DNA of 64,000 nt from Sulfurisoma sp. (GTDB lineage Bacteria; Pseudomonadota; Gammaproteobacteria; Burkholderiales; Rhodocyclaceae): the NCBI GenBank assembly GCA_030691075.1, contig JAUYFI010000022.1, forward strand, positions 34,063 through 98,062. The letters run 5' to 3'. The stretch's first letter is position 1. Each line of letters begins with the position of its first letter. Positions 1 to 8,632 of this stretch are shown here, in pieces. The position numbers and the translations under genes are program-made. The notes under the pieces are model-generated. The model did not search any database. It had not been told where the DNA came from and was given only the letters and a program-made list of their open reading frames with translations.

Positions 1-372
1 AAGCGCGAGACGCATCGTCAGGCGCTGGTCGCCGCGGCCGTCTCGGGCAACCCCAAGTTCTTCCTCGGCACCGACTCGGCGCCGCATGGCAAGAGCACCA
101 AGGAGGCCGCCTGCGGCTGCGCCGGCTGCTACACGGCACACGCCGGCATCGAGCTCTATGCCGAGGCCTTCGAGGCGGCCGGGGCGCTGGGGCGGCTGGA
201 AGGCTTCGCCAGCCATTTCGGCCCCGATTATTATGGCCTGCCGCGCAACGCCGAGGCGATCACACTGGTGAAGGAGGCGTGGGCCGTGCCGGCCGCGCAG
301 GCCTTTCTCGACAACGACACGCTGGTGCCGCTGCGCGCTGGCGAAACCGTGGCATGGAGGATGCAGCCTTGA
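1..372 (+). CDS. pyrC: Dihydroorotase, C-terminal part (5' end outside window)
   Basis: Reading frame open at the left edge, about 123 residues visible, ending in TGA at 370-372. It contains [10 protein letters not shown], the conserved metal/substrate region of dihydroorotase, followed by the Cys-rich CGCAGCYTA segment typical of PyrC. The enzyme closes carbamoyl-aspartate to dihydroorotate in pyrimidine synthesis in the cytoplasm. The missing N-terminus should carry the HxH zinc ligands and carbamylated lysine. The stop overlaps a TTG start of the next gene. Confidence 0.93.
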   Translation, partial: KRETHRQALVAAAVSGNPKFFLGTDSAPHGKSTKEAACGCAGCYTAHAGIELYAEAFEAAGALGRLEGFASHFGPDYYGLPRNAEAITLVKEAWAVPAAQAFLDNDTLVPLRAGETVAWRMQP

Positions 373-791
373 GAACGATCATCCTGGTGGCGGTCGCCCT
401 GCTGCTGGCGGGCTGCGAGTCGGACGGCGCCTCCTTCGCCATCAGCGGCAATACCCAGGCGCTCTCCGTCGTGCGCCACAAGGCCTATCCGGGCGCGGCG
501 TGGGAACTGGCGCTGGTGGTGCGCAACGATCCGCTGTGCCAGCGCAAGCACCGCATGAAGGATGTCAGCGGCAACACCAAGGTTGAGCTCTACCAGCCGT
601 CGCCGGGCGCCTGGATCCTGCGCCAGGGCAAGCGCTGGTACGTGACGGAGCTCAAGAGTTGCGGCTTCGAGCAGTTCAAGGAAGAGCCGCAACAGCCCGG
701 CGACCTCGTCGGCACGTTCCTGACGCGCGACGGCAAGTTCGTGTTCGAGGCCGAGGCCAAGGCCAAGGCTCAGCCTGCCGCCGGTGGCTGA
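369..791 (+). CDS. Small predicted lipoprotein, unknown function
   Basis: About 140 aa. The TTG at 369 is preferred because GGAGG lies 8 nt upstream and it overlaps the pyrC stop; an in-frame ATG at 354 is the alternative, and the ORF-track start at 279 lies deep inside pyrC. The N-terminus [15 protein letters not shown] is a lipoprotein signal peptide with lipobox LAGC, so the mature protein should be lipid-anchored in the envelope. The C-terminus is Lys/Glu/Ala-rich. The stop overlaps the GTG of the next gene, so the two are probably co-translated. I do not recognise the family. Confidence 0.75.
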   Translation: MRTIILVAVALLLAGCESDGASFAISGNTQALSVVRHKAYPGAAWELALVVRNDPLCQRKHRMKDVSGNTKVELYQPSPGAWILRQGKRWYVTELKSCGFEQFKEEPQQPGDLVGTFLTRDGKFVFEAEAKAKAQPAAGG

Positions 792-1629
792 TCTGCTGGC
801 GCCACTGGCGCCGTTCAATTTGCTGCCCGGCGTGGCGCCAGCGCCGACTTTTTCATTGACTGCGCTGGCGACGGAGCGGGGCGTCGCGACCGGCGACGGC
901 AAGCCGCTGCGCTTCGTCGCCCCCGGCGGCTCGACGCTGGCCTACGAGGAACGCGCCTGGCTTCACGGCGAAGTCGAGACCCGTCCCGACAACTGGCACG
1001 ACGCCTACAACGCGCTGGTGTGGCTGGCCTTTCCGCAAGCCAAGGCGGCTCTCAACCGCAAGCACTACTTGACCATGACGACGCGCCGCGCCTCCGCGTG
1101 CAAGGGTCGCGGTCGCCTGCGCGACGCGCTGACCCAGTTCGACGAATGCGGCCTGGTCGTGGCCAGCACCGACATGTCGCTGTGGGACGGTATCCGCGCC
1201 CACCGCTGGCGCGAGGTTTTCGCCGGACGACGCGCGGAAGTGAAAATGAAAATGCGTTTCTTCGTATTCGGTCACGCCAGCATGGATAGCCTGCGCGCGT
1301 CGTTTGTCGGGCTCACCGCCAAGGCGTTGTGCATGGGTGTTGATGACACGTGGTTTGACCGGGATGCCGATGCGCAACGGGCCGACGTCGATACCTGGTT
1401 GGCCGAGCAATTCGACGATGCTGGCGAGTCATTCAGTCGCGCGTTCCAGCCGATTCCGCTGCTGGGAATCCCCGGCGTAACTCCGGAAAACGAAAACCCT
1501 GCCTACTACGACGACACCCGGCAATTTCGCCCCAAGCGTCTACAATGCGACCCGGAAGTCCGCCAGGCAGCCGCGGCACCGCAAGGTGTCGAGGAAAGTC
1601 CGGGCCCCATAGAGCAGGATGCCGGCTAA
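784..1629 (+). CDS. DUF3025 family protein
   Basis: 281 aa from a GTG at 784 overlapping the preceding stop. The block NALVWLAFPQAKAALN and the later PENENPAYYDDTRQFRPKR match the DUF3025 family, whose function is unknown. The domain appears to end just before the rnpB promoter; the last ~25 codons (after LQCDPE) are encoded by the 5' end of the rnpB gene, so this C-terminal tail is probably a non-conserved extension. Near the N-terminus, VAPAPTFS is encoded by a possible inverted copy of the dispersed KVGAGGTA repeat. Confidence 0.8.
   Translation: MADLLAPLAPFNLLPGVAPAPTFSLTALATERGVATGDGKPLRFVAPGGSTLAYEERAWLHGEVETRPDNWHDAYNALVWLAFPQAKAALNRKHYLTMTTRRASACKGRGRLRDALTQFDECGLVVASTDMSLWDGIRAHRWREVFAGRRAEVKMKMRFFVFGHASMDSLRASFVGLTAKALCMGVDDTWFDRDADAQRADVDTWLAEQFDDAGESFSRAFQPIPLLGIPGVTPENENPAYYDDTRQFRPKRLQCDPEVRQAAAAPQGVEESPGPIEQDAG
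1541..1546 (+). promoter_or_regulatory. -10 element of the rnpB promoter, inside the DUF3025 CDS
   Basis: TACAAT is placed 7 nt before the first paired nucleotide of RNase P RNA at 1554, the expected distance for a sigma-70 -10 box. No good TTGACA-like -35 is visible 17 nt upstream. The promoter lies inside the 3' end of the upstream reading frame. Confidence 0.55.
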
Positions 1630-2031
1630 CGGCCGGGCGCCGCGAGGCGACAGACAGTGCAACAGAAAGATACCGCCGATGGCTTCGCCTGACTTTGACG
1701 CCGCAAGACGGCAAAGTCCCTCTTGAGTGAGCAGGGCGGGGATCAGGCAAGGGTGAAATGGTGGCGTGGCGTGTGCCGTCGCGAAAGCGACGGTGCGAGA
1801 CGCGCCGGGGCCGCGCAAGCGGTCACGAGGTAAGAGCTCACCGCGGACGTGGTAACACGGACGGCATGGCAAACCTCATCCGGGGCAAGGCCAAATAGGG
1901 GAGCATTGGCGTGGCTCGCGCTGCTCCCGGGTAGGCTGCTTGAGCCTGTCGGCAACGGCAGGCCCAGAGGAATGGCTGCCAGGCTGTCGCAAGACAGTCC
2001 CACAGAACCCGGCTTATCGGCGGACTTCCAC
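1554..2031 (+). ncRNA. rnpB: RNase P RNA, bacterial type A, enlarged
   Basis: Catalytic RNA that cleaves 5' leaders from pre-tRNAs. Diagnostic conserved blocks occur in order: GAGGAAAGTCCGGGC, CAGTGCAACAGA, ACCGCCGATGGC, GGTAAGAGCTCACCGCG, GGCAAGGCCAAATAGGGG, CGGGTAGGCTGCTTGAG and ACAGAACCCGGCTTATCGG. The ends pair (GGAAGTCCGC with GCGGACTTCC) to form P1. At about 478 nt it is roughly 100 nt longer than E. coli M1 RNA (377 nt). The extra length lies between the ACCGCCGATGGC block and the GGTAAGAG block, in the P9 and P12 regions, which carry added hairpins such as CCGTCGC-GAAA-GCGACGG. The first 76 nt overlap the DUF3025 CDS. Confidence 0.96.
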
Positions 2032-2038
2032 TATTCCG

Positions 2039-3274
2039 CTAGGCATCAAGATCTTGAACCCAGGCCAGGGCTTCGGTCAGGCAGGTGTTCAGGATGTGCT
2101 GGTTGAGTTCGCCGATGCGCACGAGCGTCAACTCGCAGCCGAGCATGTTGTTGTCGTCATAGTATTCGATCAACAGCAGTAGTTGTCCGAGCGGGCCGCC
2201 ATAATCGCCGACGGCTTCCGCGACCTCGGGCGAGAGGGCAATCTGCGCGAGCACCTCGCACATCGGGACCCGCAGCGCCGCGGGCATCAGCGACATTACG
2301 CCGACGATGAAGGCGCTGTCGAGCATGGCACGTTCGCCGGGATGGCGGCGCTGCACCAGCAGCTCGATCATGCGGCCGCGCATGGCGGCGTGCAGCATCA
2401 GCGGGTTGGTGGCAAGGCTGCCGCCGCTGCCGCGGAACAGCAGCAGGTGCAGCCAGCGCAAGAGCTGGCGGCGGCCGAGCAGGGTGATCGCCTGCGCGAT
2501 CGAGCCGACGGGACTGCGCAGCCCCATGGCGGCCGAGTTGACGACGCGCAGCAGGTTCATGGTCAGCGCCGGGTCGCCCTTGAATGCGTTTTCAATGCTG
2601 TGGGTTTCGACATCGGTCGATACCAGATTGACGATGCGCAGCAGTCCCTGGGTGGTCGGATCGAGCCTGCGGCCTTCCTCGATCAGCGGGCGAGCGAAAT
2701 AGTAGCCCTGGAAATACTGGAAGCCCTGCTGGCCGCACCACTCGGCTTGCTCGACGGTTTCGACCTTGGCCGCGAGAAGCTTGCGCGCGTGGCTGTTCAG
2801 CTTCGCCGCGACCGTCGCCACCTGATCGGCCGTGGCGTGGGCAACGTCGATCTTGATATAGCTGGCAAGGTCGAGCAGCGCGGCGGCGGGGAGGGGGTCG
2901 CGCGGATCGAGTCCGACCGCGAATTCATAGCCCCGCGCGCGCAGATCGAGGTAGCGGGCCAGCATCGCCTCGTTCGCCTGCGGGGCCACCTCGAGCACCA
3001 CCTGATCGGCAGGCAGCATCTCGACGGCGTCGGAGTCGAGAAAGCTCGGATCGACATTGACGAAGGCTTTGAGGTCGCGCAGCGCCGCGGCGATGCCGAA
3101 CTCGGTGAAGGCCGTGCAGATGACCTGTGCCGTGGCACTCGCCGCCGAATCGAAGTGGGCCGTCTCGTCACCCCCGTGGGCGCGGAACAGCAATTCGTAG
3201 CCGATGACGGTGTGCGTGGTGTCGAGAATCGGCTGGCGGCCGAGAAAGATGGCCTCGGAAGAGAGCGGGGTCAC
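2039..3274 (-). CDS. EAL-like/HDOD signalling protein (YuxH type)
   Basis: About 411 aa. The N-terminal half resembles an EAL domain (FLGRQPILD, GYELLFR, KAFVNVDPSFL, YIKIDVA, QGYYFARP), but the DDFGTG metal motif is replaced by GLDPRDP, so cyclic-di-GMP hydrolysis is unlikely. The C-terminal half is an HDOD domain (GDPALTMNLLRVVNSAAMGL). Such proteins usually act in signalling or motility control. I chose the GTG at 3274, just ahead of SSEAIFLGRQP; the longer ORF to 3361 is translated from a GC-rich repeat-like spacer. The stop lies 8 nt beyond the 3' end of convergent rnpB. Confidence 0.85.
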   Translation of the reverse strand: MTPLSSEAIFLGRQPILDTTHTVIGYELLFRAHGGDETAHFDSAASATAQVICTAFTEFGIAAALRDLKAFVNVDPSFLDSDAVEMLPADQVVLEVAPQANEAMLARYLDLRARGYEFAVGLDPRDPLPAAALLDLASYIKIDVAHATADQVATVAAKLNSHARKLLAAKVETVEQAEWCGQQGFQYFQGYYFARPLIEEGRRLDPTTQGLLRIVNLVSTDVETHSIENAFKGDPALTMNLLRVVNSAAMGLRSPVGSIAQAITLLGRRQLLRWLHLLLFRGSGGSLATNPLMLHAAMRGRMIELLVQRRHPGERAMLDSAFIVGVMSLMPAALRVPMCEVLAQIALSPEVAEAVGDYGGPLGQLLLLIEYYDDNNMLGCELTLVRIGELNQHILNTCLTEALAWVQDLDA

Positions 3275-3583
3275 GGCTCCGCCTTCCGAAGGGCCGTCCC
3301 GAGGAAGGTAGCGCCCCGCGTAGGGGCGGCGAGCAAGGTGAGCGTGGGGGTCATCTTTCATCCGGTTGGAATACCCCGAACTTTACCGTCTCGCCCAGTC
3401 GCTGACCAGCACGTTTGCCATGTCTTGGCGCTGGCGCTACCGGTCACGGGATCTTTTGAGGTTAAGATTTTACTTTTGAATGACGCTCTATCTACCTTGT
3501 TTTATATGGGTATTATTTTTGTAGGGTTACACCGAAAGTCAGCCTAAGTCCTTGTTGCGGCAGAAAAATCCCGCAATTTCCCC
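3275..3583. other. Intergenic spacer between the HDOD gene and mraZ
   Basis: About 300 bp without a supported gene. The part next to the HDOD gene is GC-rich and repeat-like (CCCCGCGTAGGGGCGGCGAG). The middle (roughly 3455-3535) is markedly AT-rich against its surroundings and probably holds the promoter of the minus-strand gene, but I cannot assign convincing -35/-10 boxes. The right end merges into the mraZ promoter. Confidence 0.6.
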
Positions 3584-3612
3584 TTGACCCACCCAAAAAA
3601 CATCCGTAGAGT
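3584..3612 (+). promoter_or_regulatory. dcw cluster promoter (Pmra)
   Basis: TTGACC at 3584-3589 and TAGAGT at 3607-3612 with a 17-bp spacer form a good sigma-70 promoter 32 bp before the mraZ start. The first MraZ box overlaps the end of the -10 element, so MraZ binding would block initiation. Confidence 0.75.
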
Positions 3613-3640
3613 GGGAAGAAGTGGGGAAAAGTGGGGGAAT
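3611..3640 (+). promoter_or_regulatory. MraZ-binding boxes (three direct repeats)
   Basis: GTGGGA-AGAA, GTGGGG-AAAA and GTGGGG-GAAT occur at 3611, 3621 and 3631 with an exact 10-bp period. Direct GTGGGN repeats just ahead of mraZ are the known operator for MraZ autorepression. The last box ends 3 bp before the mraZ ATG, so it also occupies the ribosome-binding region. Confidence 0.85.
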
Positions 3641-3643
3641 CGG

Positions 3644-4090
3644 ATGTTTCAGGGCGCGGCGGCACTCAATCTCGATGCGAAAGGGCGGATGGCGATTCCG
3701 GCCCGGCATCGCGACGCTCTGGCCAAGGCTGGCGAGGGTCGCCTGGTCCTCACTGCCCATCCGCATCGCTGCCTGCTGCTGTATCCCGAGCCGGCGTGGG
3801 AGCCGATCCGCGCCAAGATTCTTGCCGCGCCCAGTCTTGAAGTGCAGTCCGCCATGCTGCGTCGCCTGCTGGTGGGCTTTGCCGTCGACATGGAGATGGA
3901 CGCCGCCGGCCGCTTGCTGCTGCCGCCGGAGTTGCGGCACTACGCCGGGCTGGAGAAAGGCGTCTGGCTGGTAGGTCAGGGCAACGGCTTCGAGATCTGG
4001 TCGGATGCCGGTTGGCAGGCGCAACAGGAAACCATCTTCGCCCAAGGCGACAAGCTGCTGCCGCCAGGTCTGGCGGACCTGGCGCTGTAA
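3644..4090 (+). CDS. mraZ: Transcriptional regulator MraZ
   Basis: 148 aa, normal for the family. Start at the ATG of MFQGAAALNLDAKGR, the canonical MraZ N-terminus, not the upstream in-frame ATG at 3584, which would lie in the promoter. It carries two AbrB/SpoVT-like swapped-hairpin repeats, LDAKGRMAIPARHR near residue 10 and MDAAGRLLLPPELR near residue 87. MraZ forms a ring that binds GTGGGN repeats and represses the dcw cluster. First gene of the cluster. Confidence 0.96.
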   Translation: MFQGAAALNLDAKGRMAIPARHRDALAKAGEGRLVLTAHPHRCLLLYPEPAWEPIRAKILAAPSLEVQSAMLRRLLVGFAVDMEMDAAGRLLLPPELRHYAGLEKGVWLVGQGNGFEIWSDAGWQAQQETIFAQGDKLLPPGLADLAL

Positions 4091-4255
4091 TAAATGGCCC
4101 CCCACGCCCGCATCCCCCAAGGGGACTTCCTCCGGGGCGAACCTGGCTTATGTCCCCGGCGCAGCCGGGGCCGGTATCCCTTGCGGACGCCGCCCCCCCC
4201 CCCAGAAGGGGGCAAGCCGTGCATGCCCTCTTGGGGCGGCCCGGCGAGGGCATGA
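4091..4255 (+). other. GC-rich spacer between mraZ and rsmH with repeat-like content
   Basis: 165 bp with no gene, unusual because every other dcw junction upstream of murD is tight. It contains CCCCCAAGGGGACTTCC, a CCCCGGCGCAGCCGGGG hairpin and a run of about 12 cytosines near 4190-4202. It looks like an inserted intergenic repeat unit. Confidence 0.6.
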
Positions 4256-5176
4256 ATGGCTTCAGTCCATGTCAGCGTCCTCCTCAGCGAAGCCGTGGAG
4301 GCGCTGGCGGTGAAAGCGGAGGGTGCCTACGTCGATGCGACCTTCGGCCGCGGTGGCCACAGCCGCGAAATCCTGCGGCAACTGGGGCCGGCGGGCCGGC
4401 TGCTGGCACTGGATCGCGATCCGGCGGCGGTTGCCGCGGCCGGCGCAATTTCCGATACGCGTTTTGCCATCGCCCATGCGCCCTTCAGCGAACTCGGGCC
4501 GATGCTCGATGCGCGCGGGATGACGCAGGTCGATGGTGTGCTGCTGGACTTGGGGGTGTCGTCGCCGCAACTGGACGATGCCGACCGGGGCATGAGTTTT
4601 CGTTTCGATGCGCCGCTGGACATGCGCATGGATACGACGAGGGGGGAGACCGCGGCGGATTTTCTGGCGCGGGCCGATGAGCGGGAAATCGAGGAGGTAA
4701 TCAGGGACTATGGCGAAGAACGGTTTGCTCATGCGATTGCAAAGGCGGTTGTTGCTGCTCGGCGCGAACACTGTATTTCAGGGACACGACAGCTTGCCGC
4801 GCTCGTGGAGAAAGCCGTCCGCACGCGCGAGCCGGGCCAGCATCCGGCGACGCGCAGCTTTCAGGCTCTACGGATTTACGTCAATCGGGAGCTTGAGGAG
4901 CTGTCGCTAGTCCTGCCGGAGTGCGTTGAAAGATTGACGCCGGGAGGCCGCTTGGTGGTGATCGGTTTCCACTCGCTCGAAGACCGTATCGTCAAGCGCT
5001 TCCTGCGCGACGAGGCGACGCCGCGCCAGCCGCCGAAGGGCGTGCCGGTGCGCGCCGCCGACCTGCCGCCGGTGCGCCTGCGCCTGGTCGGCAAGGCGGT
5101 GCGGCCGTCGGCGGTGGAAGTGGCGGCCAATCCGCGTTCGCGTAGCGCGGTGATGCGCGTGGCCGAGAGAGTGTAG
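4256..5176 (+). CDS. rsmH: 16S rRNA (cytosine1402-N4)-methyltransferase
   Basis: 306 aa, family-typical. N-terminus [19 protein letters not shown]-binding motif [14 protein letters not shown] near residue 29, [15 protein letters not shown] near 100 and C-terminal [14 protein letters not shown]. It methylates N4 of C1402 in 16S rRNA. Start is the ATG at 4256; an out-of-frame ATG 4 nt upstream is ignored. ftsL follows after 2 nt. Confidence 0.96.
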   Translation: MASVHVSVLLSEAVEALAVKAEGAYVDATFGRGGHSREILRQLGPAGRLLALDRDPAAVAAAGAISDTRFAIAHAPFSELGPMLDARGMTQVDGVLLDLGVSSPQLDDADRGMSFRFDAPLDMRMDTTRGETAADFLARADEREIEEVIRDYGEERFAHAIAKAVVAARREHCISGTRQLAALVEKAVRTREPGQHPATRSFQALRIYVNRELEELSLVLPECVERLTPGGRLVVIGFHSLEDRIVKRFLRDEATPRQPPKGVPVRAADLPPVRLRLVGKAVRPSAVEVAANPRSRSAVMRVAERV

Positions 5177-5178
5177 GC

Positions 5179-5442
5179 GTGGTCAAGCTGAACCTGCTTC
5201 TGCTGTTCGTCGCGGTGATCTGCGCCCTGGCGGCCGTGTCGTCGAGCCATCGCGCGCGCAAGCTTTTCATCGGGCTGGAAAACGAGCAGAAGCGCATGCG
5301 CGACCTCGATATCGAGTGGAGCCAGCTGCAGCTCGAGCAGAGCACCTGGGCCAATCATGCGCGGGTCGAGAAAATCGCCCGCGACAAGCTGGCCATGCGG
5401 CCGCCGGCCGCCGGCCGCGTCGTTTCGGTGGATATGCAGTGA
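5179..5442 (+). CDS. ftsL: Cell division protein FtsL
   Basis: 87 aa from a GTG start. A short cytoplasmic end, one transmembrane helix (LNLLLLFVAVICALAAVSS) and a periplasmic coiled-coil stretch (ENEQKRMRDLDIEWSQLQLEQ). FtsL forms the FtsQLB complex that activates FtsWI at the septum. Identified by size, topology and position between rsmH and ftsI. Its stop overlaps the GTG of ftsI. Confidence 0.93.
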   Translation: MVKLNLLLLFVAVICALAAVSSSHRARKLFIGLENEQKRMRDLDIEWSQLQLEQSTWANHARVEKIARDKLAMRPPAAGRVVSVDMQ

Positions 5443-7163
5443 GACTCAAGTTCGCCCACAGCCCCCTGCTGTCGCAGCCCCTGCCGGCCTGGCGCGCGCG
5501 GCTGCTGCAGGGCCTGCTGCTGGCCGCCTTCGTTGCCTTGGTCGGCCGCTCGCTGTTCCTGCAGGGCATCAACAACGACTTCCTGCAGAAGAAGGGCGAG
5601 TCGCGCTATGAGCGCGTCATCGAGATCTCGGCGACGCGCGGCCGCATCCTCGATCGTCATGGCGACGTGCTGGCCGTGAGCACGCCGGTCAAGTCGGTCT
5701 GGGCCATTCCCGAGGACGCCAGGCTTTCCCCCGCCCAGGCGCGCGCGCTGGCGCCGCTGCTCGACATGGACGTGCGCGAGCTCAACCACAAGCTTGCCTC
5801 GGAGAAGGACTTCGTCTTTCTGAAGCGCCAGATTCCGCCGGAGCAGGCCGACCGCATCGCCGCGCTCGAACTGCCGGGCATCCACCAGCAGCGCGAATAC
5901 CGCCGCTACTACCCGGCCGGCGACGTCACGGCCCATGTGATTGGCTTCACTGGCATCGAGGACGCCGGCCAGGAAGGCGTCGAACTTGCGCTGAACCAGC
6001 AGCTCTCCGGCAAGCCCGGCTCGCGCCGCGTGATCAAGGACCGCCGCGGCCAGATCGTCGAGGATGTCGAGAGCATCAGTGCGCCGATCGAGGGACGCGA
6101 CGTGAATCTTGCGCTCGACGCCAAGATCCAGTACCTGGCCTATTCGCATCTCAAACAGTCCATTACCGAAAACAAGGCCAAGGCCGGCGGCATCGTCGTG
6201 CTCGACGCCCGGAGCGGCGAGATTCTCGCCCTGGCCAACCTGCCGACCTATAACCCCAACAACCGCGTCAAGCTCGCCGGTGCGCAGCTGCGCAACCGCG
6301 TTTTCACCGATACCTTCGAGCCCGGCTCGACCATGAAGCCCTTCACCGCCGCGCTGGCGCTGGAGAAAGGCAAGTTCCGTTTCGACACCCCAATCCAGAC
6401 CGCGCCGGGCAAGCTCACCATCGGCTCGGCGACGATTTCCGATGCCCATGTCCATGGCGTGCTGACGGTGGCGGAGGTGATCCAGAAATCGTCCAACGTC
6501 GGCATTTCCAAGATTGCGCTGACCTTCCCGCCGCAAGAGATGTGGACCATGTTCGACAGCATGGGTTTCGGCCATCCGCTCAATCTGGGCTTCCCCGGCG
6601 AAGTCGGCGGCCGCCTGCGTCCGGCGAAAAACTGGCGTCCCATCGAGCAGGCCACCATGTCCTACGGCCACGGCATTTCGGTGACGCTGATCCAGCTGGC
6701 GCGCGCCTACATGGCTTTCGCCCGTGACGGCGATCTGGCGCCGCTCTCGCTGACGCGCCTTGAGACCAGCGCGACGACAGGGCAAAGCGTCTTCTCCGCC
6801 CAGACCGCGCGCGAGGTGCGCGCCATGCTCGAACTCGCCGTGCAGGCCGGCGGCACCGCGCCCAAGGCGCAGATTCCCGGCTACCGCGTCGCCGGCAAGA
6901 CCGGCACGGCCCACAAGATCGAGGGCGGCGCCTATGCCGACAAGTATGTGTCATCGTTCGTCGGCTTCGCCCCGGTTTCCGATCCGCGCCTGATCGTCGC
7001 CGTGATGATCGACGAGCCTTCGGCCGGCAAGCACTTCGGCGGCGATGTCGCCGCGCCGGTATTCGCGCAGGTCATGGCGGGCGGCCTGCGCACGCTGGGC
7101 GTGGCGGCCGACGCGCCGCTCAAGCCGCTGCAGATGGCGGCCGTGCCTAAGGAAATCCGGTGA
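5439..7163 (+). CDS. ftsI: Peptidoglycan transpeptidase FtsI (PBP3)
   Basis: 574 aa from GTG 5439; the longer ORF-track start at 5316 would run through ftsL. One N-terminal transmembrane helix (LLQGLLLAAFVALVGRS), a dimerisation domain beginning RGRILDRHGDVLA, then the transpeptidase with GSTMKP (active-site Ser near residue 296), SSN near 351 and KTGTA near 487. It cross-links septal peptidoglycan and works with FtsW. Overlaps both ftsL and murE by 4 nt, suggesting translational coupling. Confidence 0.96.
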   Translation: MRLKFAHSPLLSQPLPAWRARLLQGLLLAAFVALVGRSLFLQGINNDFLQKKGESRYERVIEISATRGRILDRHGDVLAVSTPVKSVWAIPEDARLSPAQARALAPLLDMDVRELNHKLASEKDFVFLKRQIPPEQADRIAALELPGIHQQREYRRYYPAGDVTAHVIGFTGIEDAGQEGVELALNQQLSGKPGSRRVIKDRRGQIVEDVESISAPIEGRDVNLALDAKIQYLAYSHLKQSITENKAKAGGIVVLDARSGEILALANLPTYNPNNRVKLAGAQLRNRVFTDTFEPGSTMKPFTAALALEKGKFRFDTPIQTAPGKLTIGSATISDAHVHGVLTVAEVIQKSSNVGISKIALTFPPQEMWTMFDSMGFGHPLNLGFPGEVGGRLRPAKNWRPIEQATMSYGHGISVTLIQLARAYMAFARDGDLAPLSLTRLETSATTGQSVFSAQTAREVRAMLELAVQAGGTAPKAQIPGYRVAGKTGTAHKIEGGAYADKYVSSFVGFAPVSDPRLIVAVMIDEPSAGKHFGGDVAAPVFAQVMAGGLRTLGVAADAPLKPLQMAAVPKEIR

Positions 7164-8632
7164 GCGGCGTGGCCATGACGATTCTCGAACAACTCGAACG
7201 GCAGGGAGTGAAGGCGACAAGCCTCTGCGCCGACTCGCGCGCGGTACGTCCGGGCGATGTCTTCGTGGCGATGCAGGGCCACCGTGTCGATGGTCGCGAC
7301 TACATCGACGCGGCGGTCGAGCGCGGCGCCGCCGCGGTGATCGCCGAGCCTGGTGGAAAAGTCGGCGCTGGCGGGACGGCGTTCGTCGAAGTGGAACGCC
7401 TCGACCGTCTTGCCGGCGACATCGCAAATCTGGTCTATGGCCGTCCATCGGAACGGCTGTGGCTGGCCGGCGTCACCGGCACCAACGGCAAGACCTCGGT
7501 GTCGCAATGGATCGCCCAGGCCATGAACGCCCGGGACTGCAAGTGCGCCGTTGTCGGCACGCTCGGCAACGGCTTCCCGGGCGCCTTGGCGGAAAGCGCC
7601 AACACCACGCCCGACGCCATCGCCCTGCATCGCGCGCTGGCCGGCTATCTCGAACAGGGCGCCGTGGCCTGCGCCATGGAGGTTTCTTCCATCGGCCTCG
7701 ACCAGGGACGTGTCAACGGCGTGAACTTCGACGTCGCCGTGTTCACCAACCTCACCCGCGACCACCTCGAGTACCACGGCAGCATGGCAGCCTACGGCGA
7801 GGCCAAGGCCAGGCTGTTCGAGACGGCTGGACTCGAAGCGGCGGTGATCAACCTCGACGACGCCTTCGGCCGCGAACTCGCGGCTCGACTCAAAGGGCGC
7901 GTGCGCACCATCGGCTACACGCTCGAAGATCGCGTTGGTACCGACGCAGTACTCGCCGGCCGCAATCTCGAAATGACCGCGACGGGGCTGGCCTTCGAGC
8001 TCGCCGGCGTGCCCGGCGTGCGTTTTGCCGCACCGCTGATCGGGCGCTTCAATGCATCCAACCTGCTGGCCGTGATCGGCGCGTTGCTCGCCGGCGACGA
8101 GAAGCTTGAAGATGTCGCCGCGGTGCTGCCGCGGCTGCGCCCGCCGCCGGGACGCATGCAGGCGCTGGGCGGCGTGCATGAGCCGCTGGTGGTGGTGGAC
8201 TACGCTCACTCGCCCGACGCACTGGAAAAGGCGCTGACCACATTGCGCGAAACCGCGCAGGCGCGCGGCGGCAAGCTCGTCTGCGTCTTCGGCTGCGGCG
8301 GCGACCGCGACGCCGGCAAGCGGCCGCAGATGGGCGAGATCGCCGAACGGCTGGCCGACCGCGTGATCGTCACCAGCGACAACCCGCGCTCCGAATCGCC
8401 CGACGCCATCATCGCGGCGATCCTCGACGGCATGAAGCAGCCGGCCGAGGTCGAGAGCGACCGCGCCGTGGCTATAGAGGCAGCCGTGGCCGAAGCCGAT
8501 GTCCGCGATGTGATCCTGCTCGCCGGCAAGGGCCACGAGCCCTATCAGGAGATCGGAGGCGTGCGCCATGCCTTCTCCGATGTCGAGGCCGCAAAGTCGG
8601 CGCTGGCGGGACGGCGCGGGGTGCAGCCATGA
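7160..8632 (+). CDS. murE: UDP-MurNAc-L-Ala-D-Glu:meso-diaminopimelate ligase
   Basis: 490 aa. ATP-binding GVTGTNGKTS near residue 105, MEVSSIGLDQGR, NLTRDHLEYHG and DNPR (in VTSDNPRSESP), the last being the signature of ligases that add meso-diaminopimelate rather than lysine. Residues about 66-73 (KVGAGGTA) are encoded by a copy of the dispersed 27-bp repeat, and a second copy, read in another frame, encodes the extreme C-terminus ([11 protein letters not shown]). Starts within the ftsI stop and overlaps murF by 4 nt. Confidence 0.96.
   Translation: MSGVAMTILEQLERQGVKATSLCADSRAVRPGDVFVAMQGHRVDGRDYIDAAVERGAAAVIAEPGGKVGAGGTAFVEVERLDRLAGDIANLVYGRPSERLWLAGVTGTNGKTSVSQWIAQAMNARDCKCAVVGTLGNGFPGALAESANTTPDAIALHRALAGYLEQGAVACAMEVSSIGLDQGRVNGVNFDVAVFTNLTRDHLEYHGSMAAYGEAKARLFETAGLEAAVINLDDAFGRELAARLKGRVRTIGYTLEDRVGTDAVLAGRNLEMTATGLAFELAGVPGVRFAAPLIGRFNASNLLAVIGALLAGDEKLEDVAAVLPRLRPPPGRMQALGGVHEPLVVVDYAHSPDALEKALTTLRETAQARGGKLVCVFGCGGDRDAGKRPQMGEIAERLADRVIVTSDNPRSESPDAIIAAILDGMKQPAEVESDRAVAIEAAVAEADVRDVILLAGKGHEPYQEIGGVRHAFSDVEAAKSALAGRRGVQP
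7354..7381 (+). repeat. Dispersed KVGAGGTA repeat, short form (in murE)
   Basis: AAAAGTCGGCGCTGGCGGGACGGCG, read in frame as KVGAGGTA. Nearly identical segments occur at 8591 (murE 3' end), 39990 (argJ, minus), 47277 (yhdP 3' end) and 52554 (ribD, minus). Confidence 0.8.
8591..8616 (+). repeat. Dispersed KVGAGGTA repeat, short form (murE 3' end)
   Basis: AAAGTCGGCGCTGGCGGGACGGCG is identical over at least 24 bp to the copy at 7354 in the same gene but is read in a different frame, as KSALAGRR. The two copies are about 1.2 kb apart in direct orientation. Confidence 0.8.
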
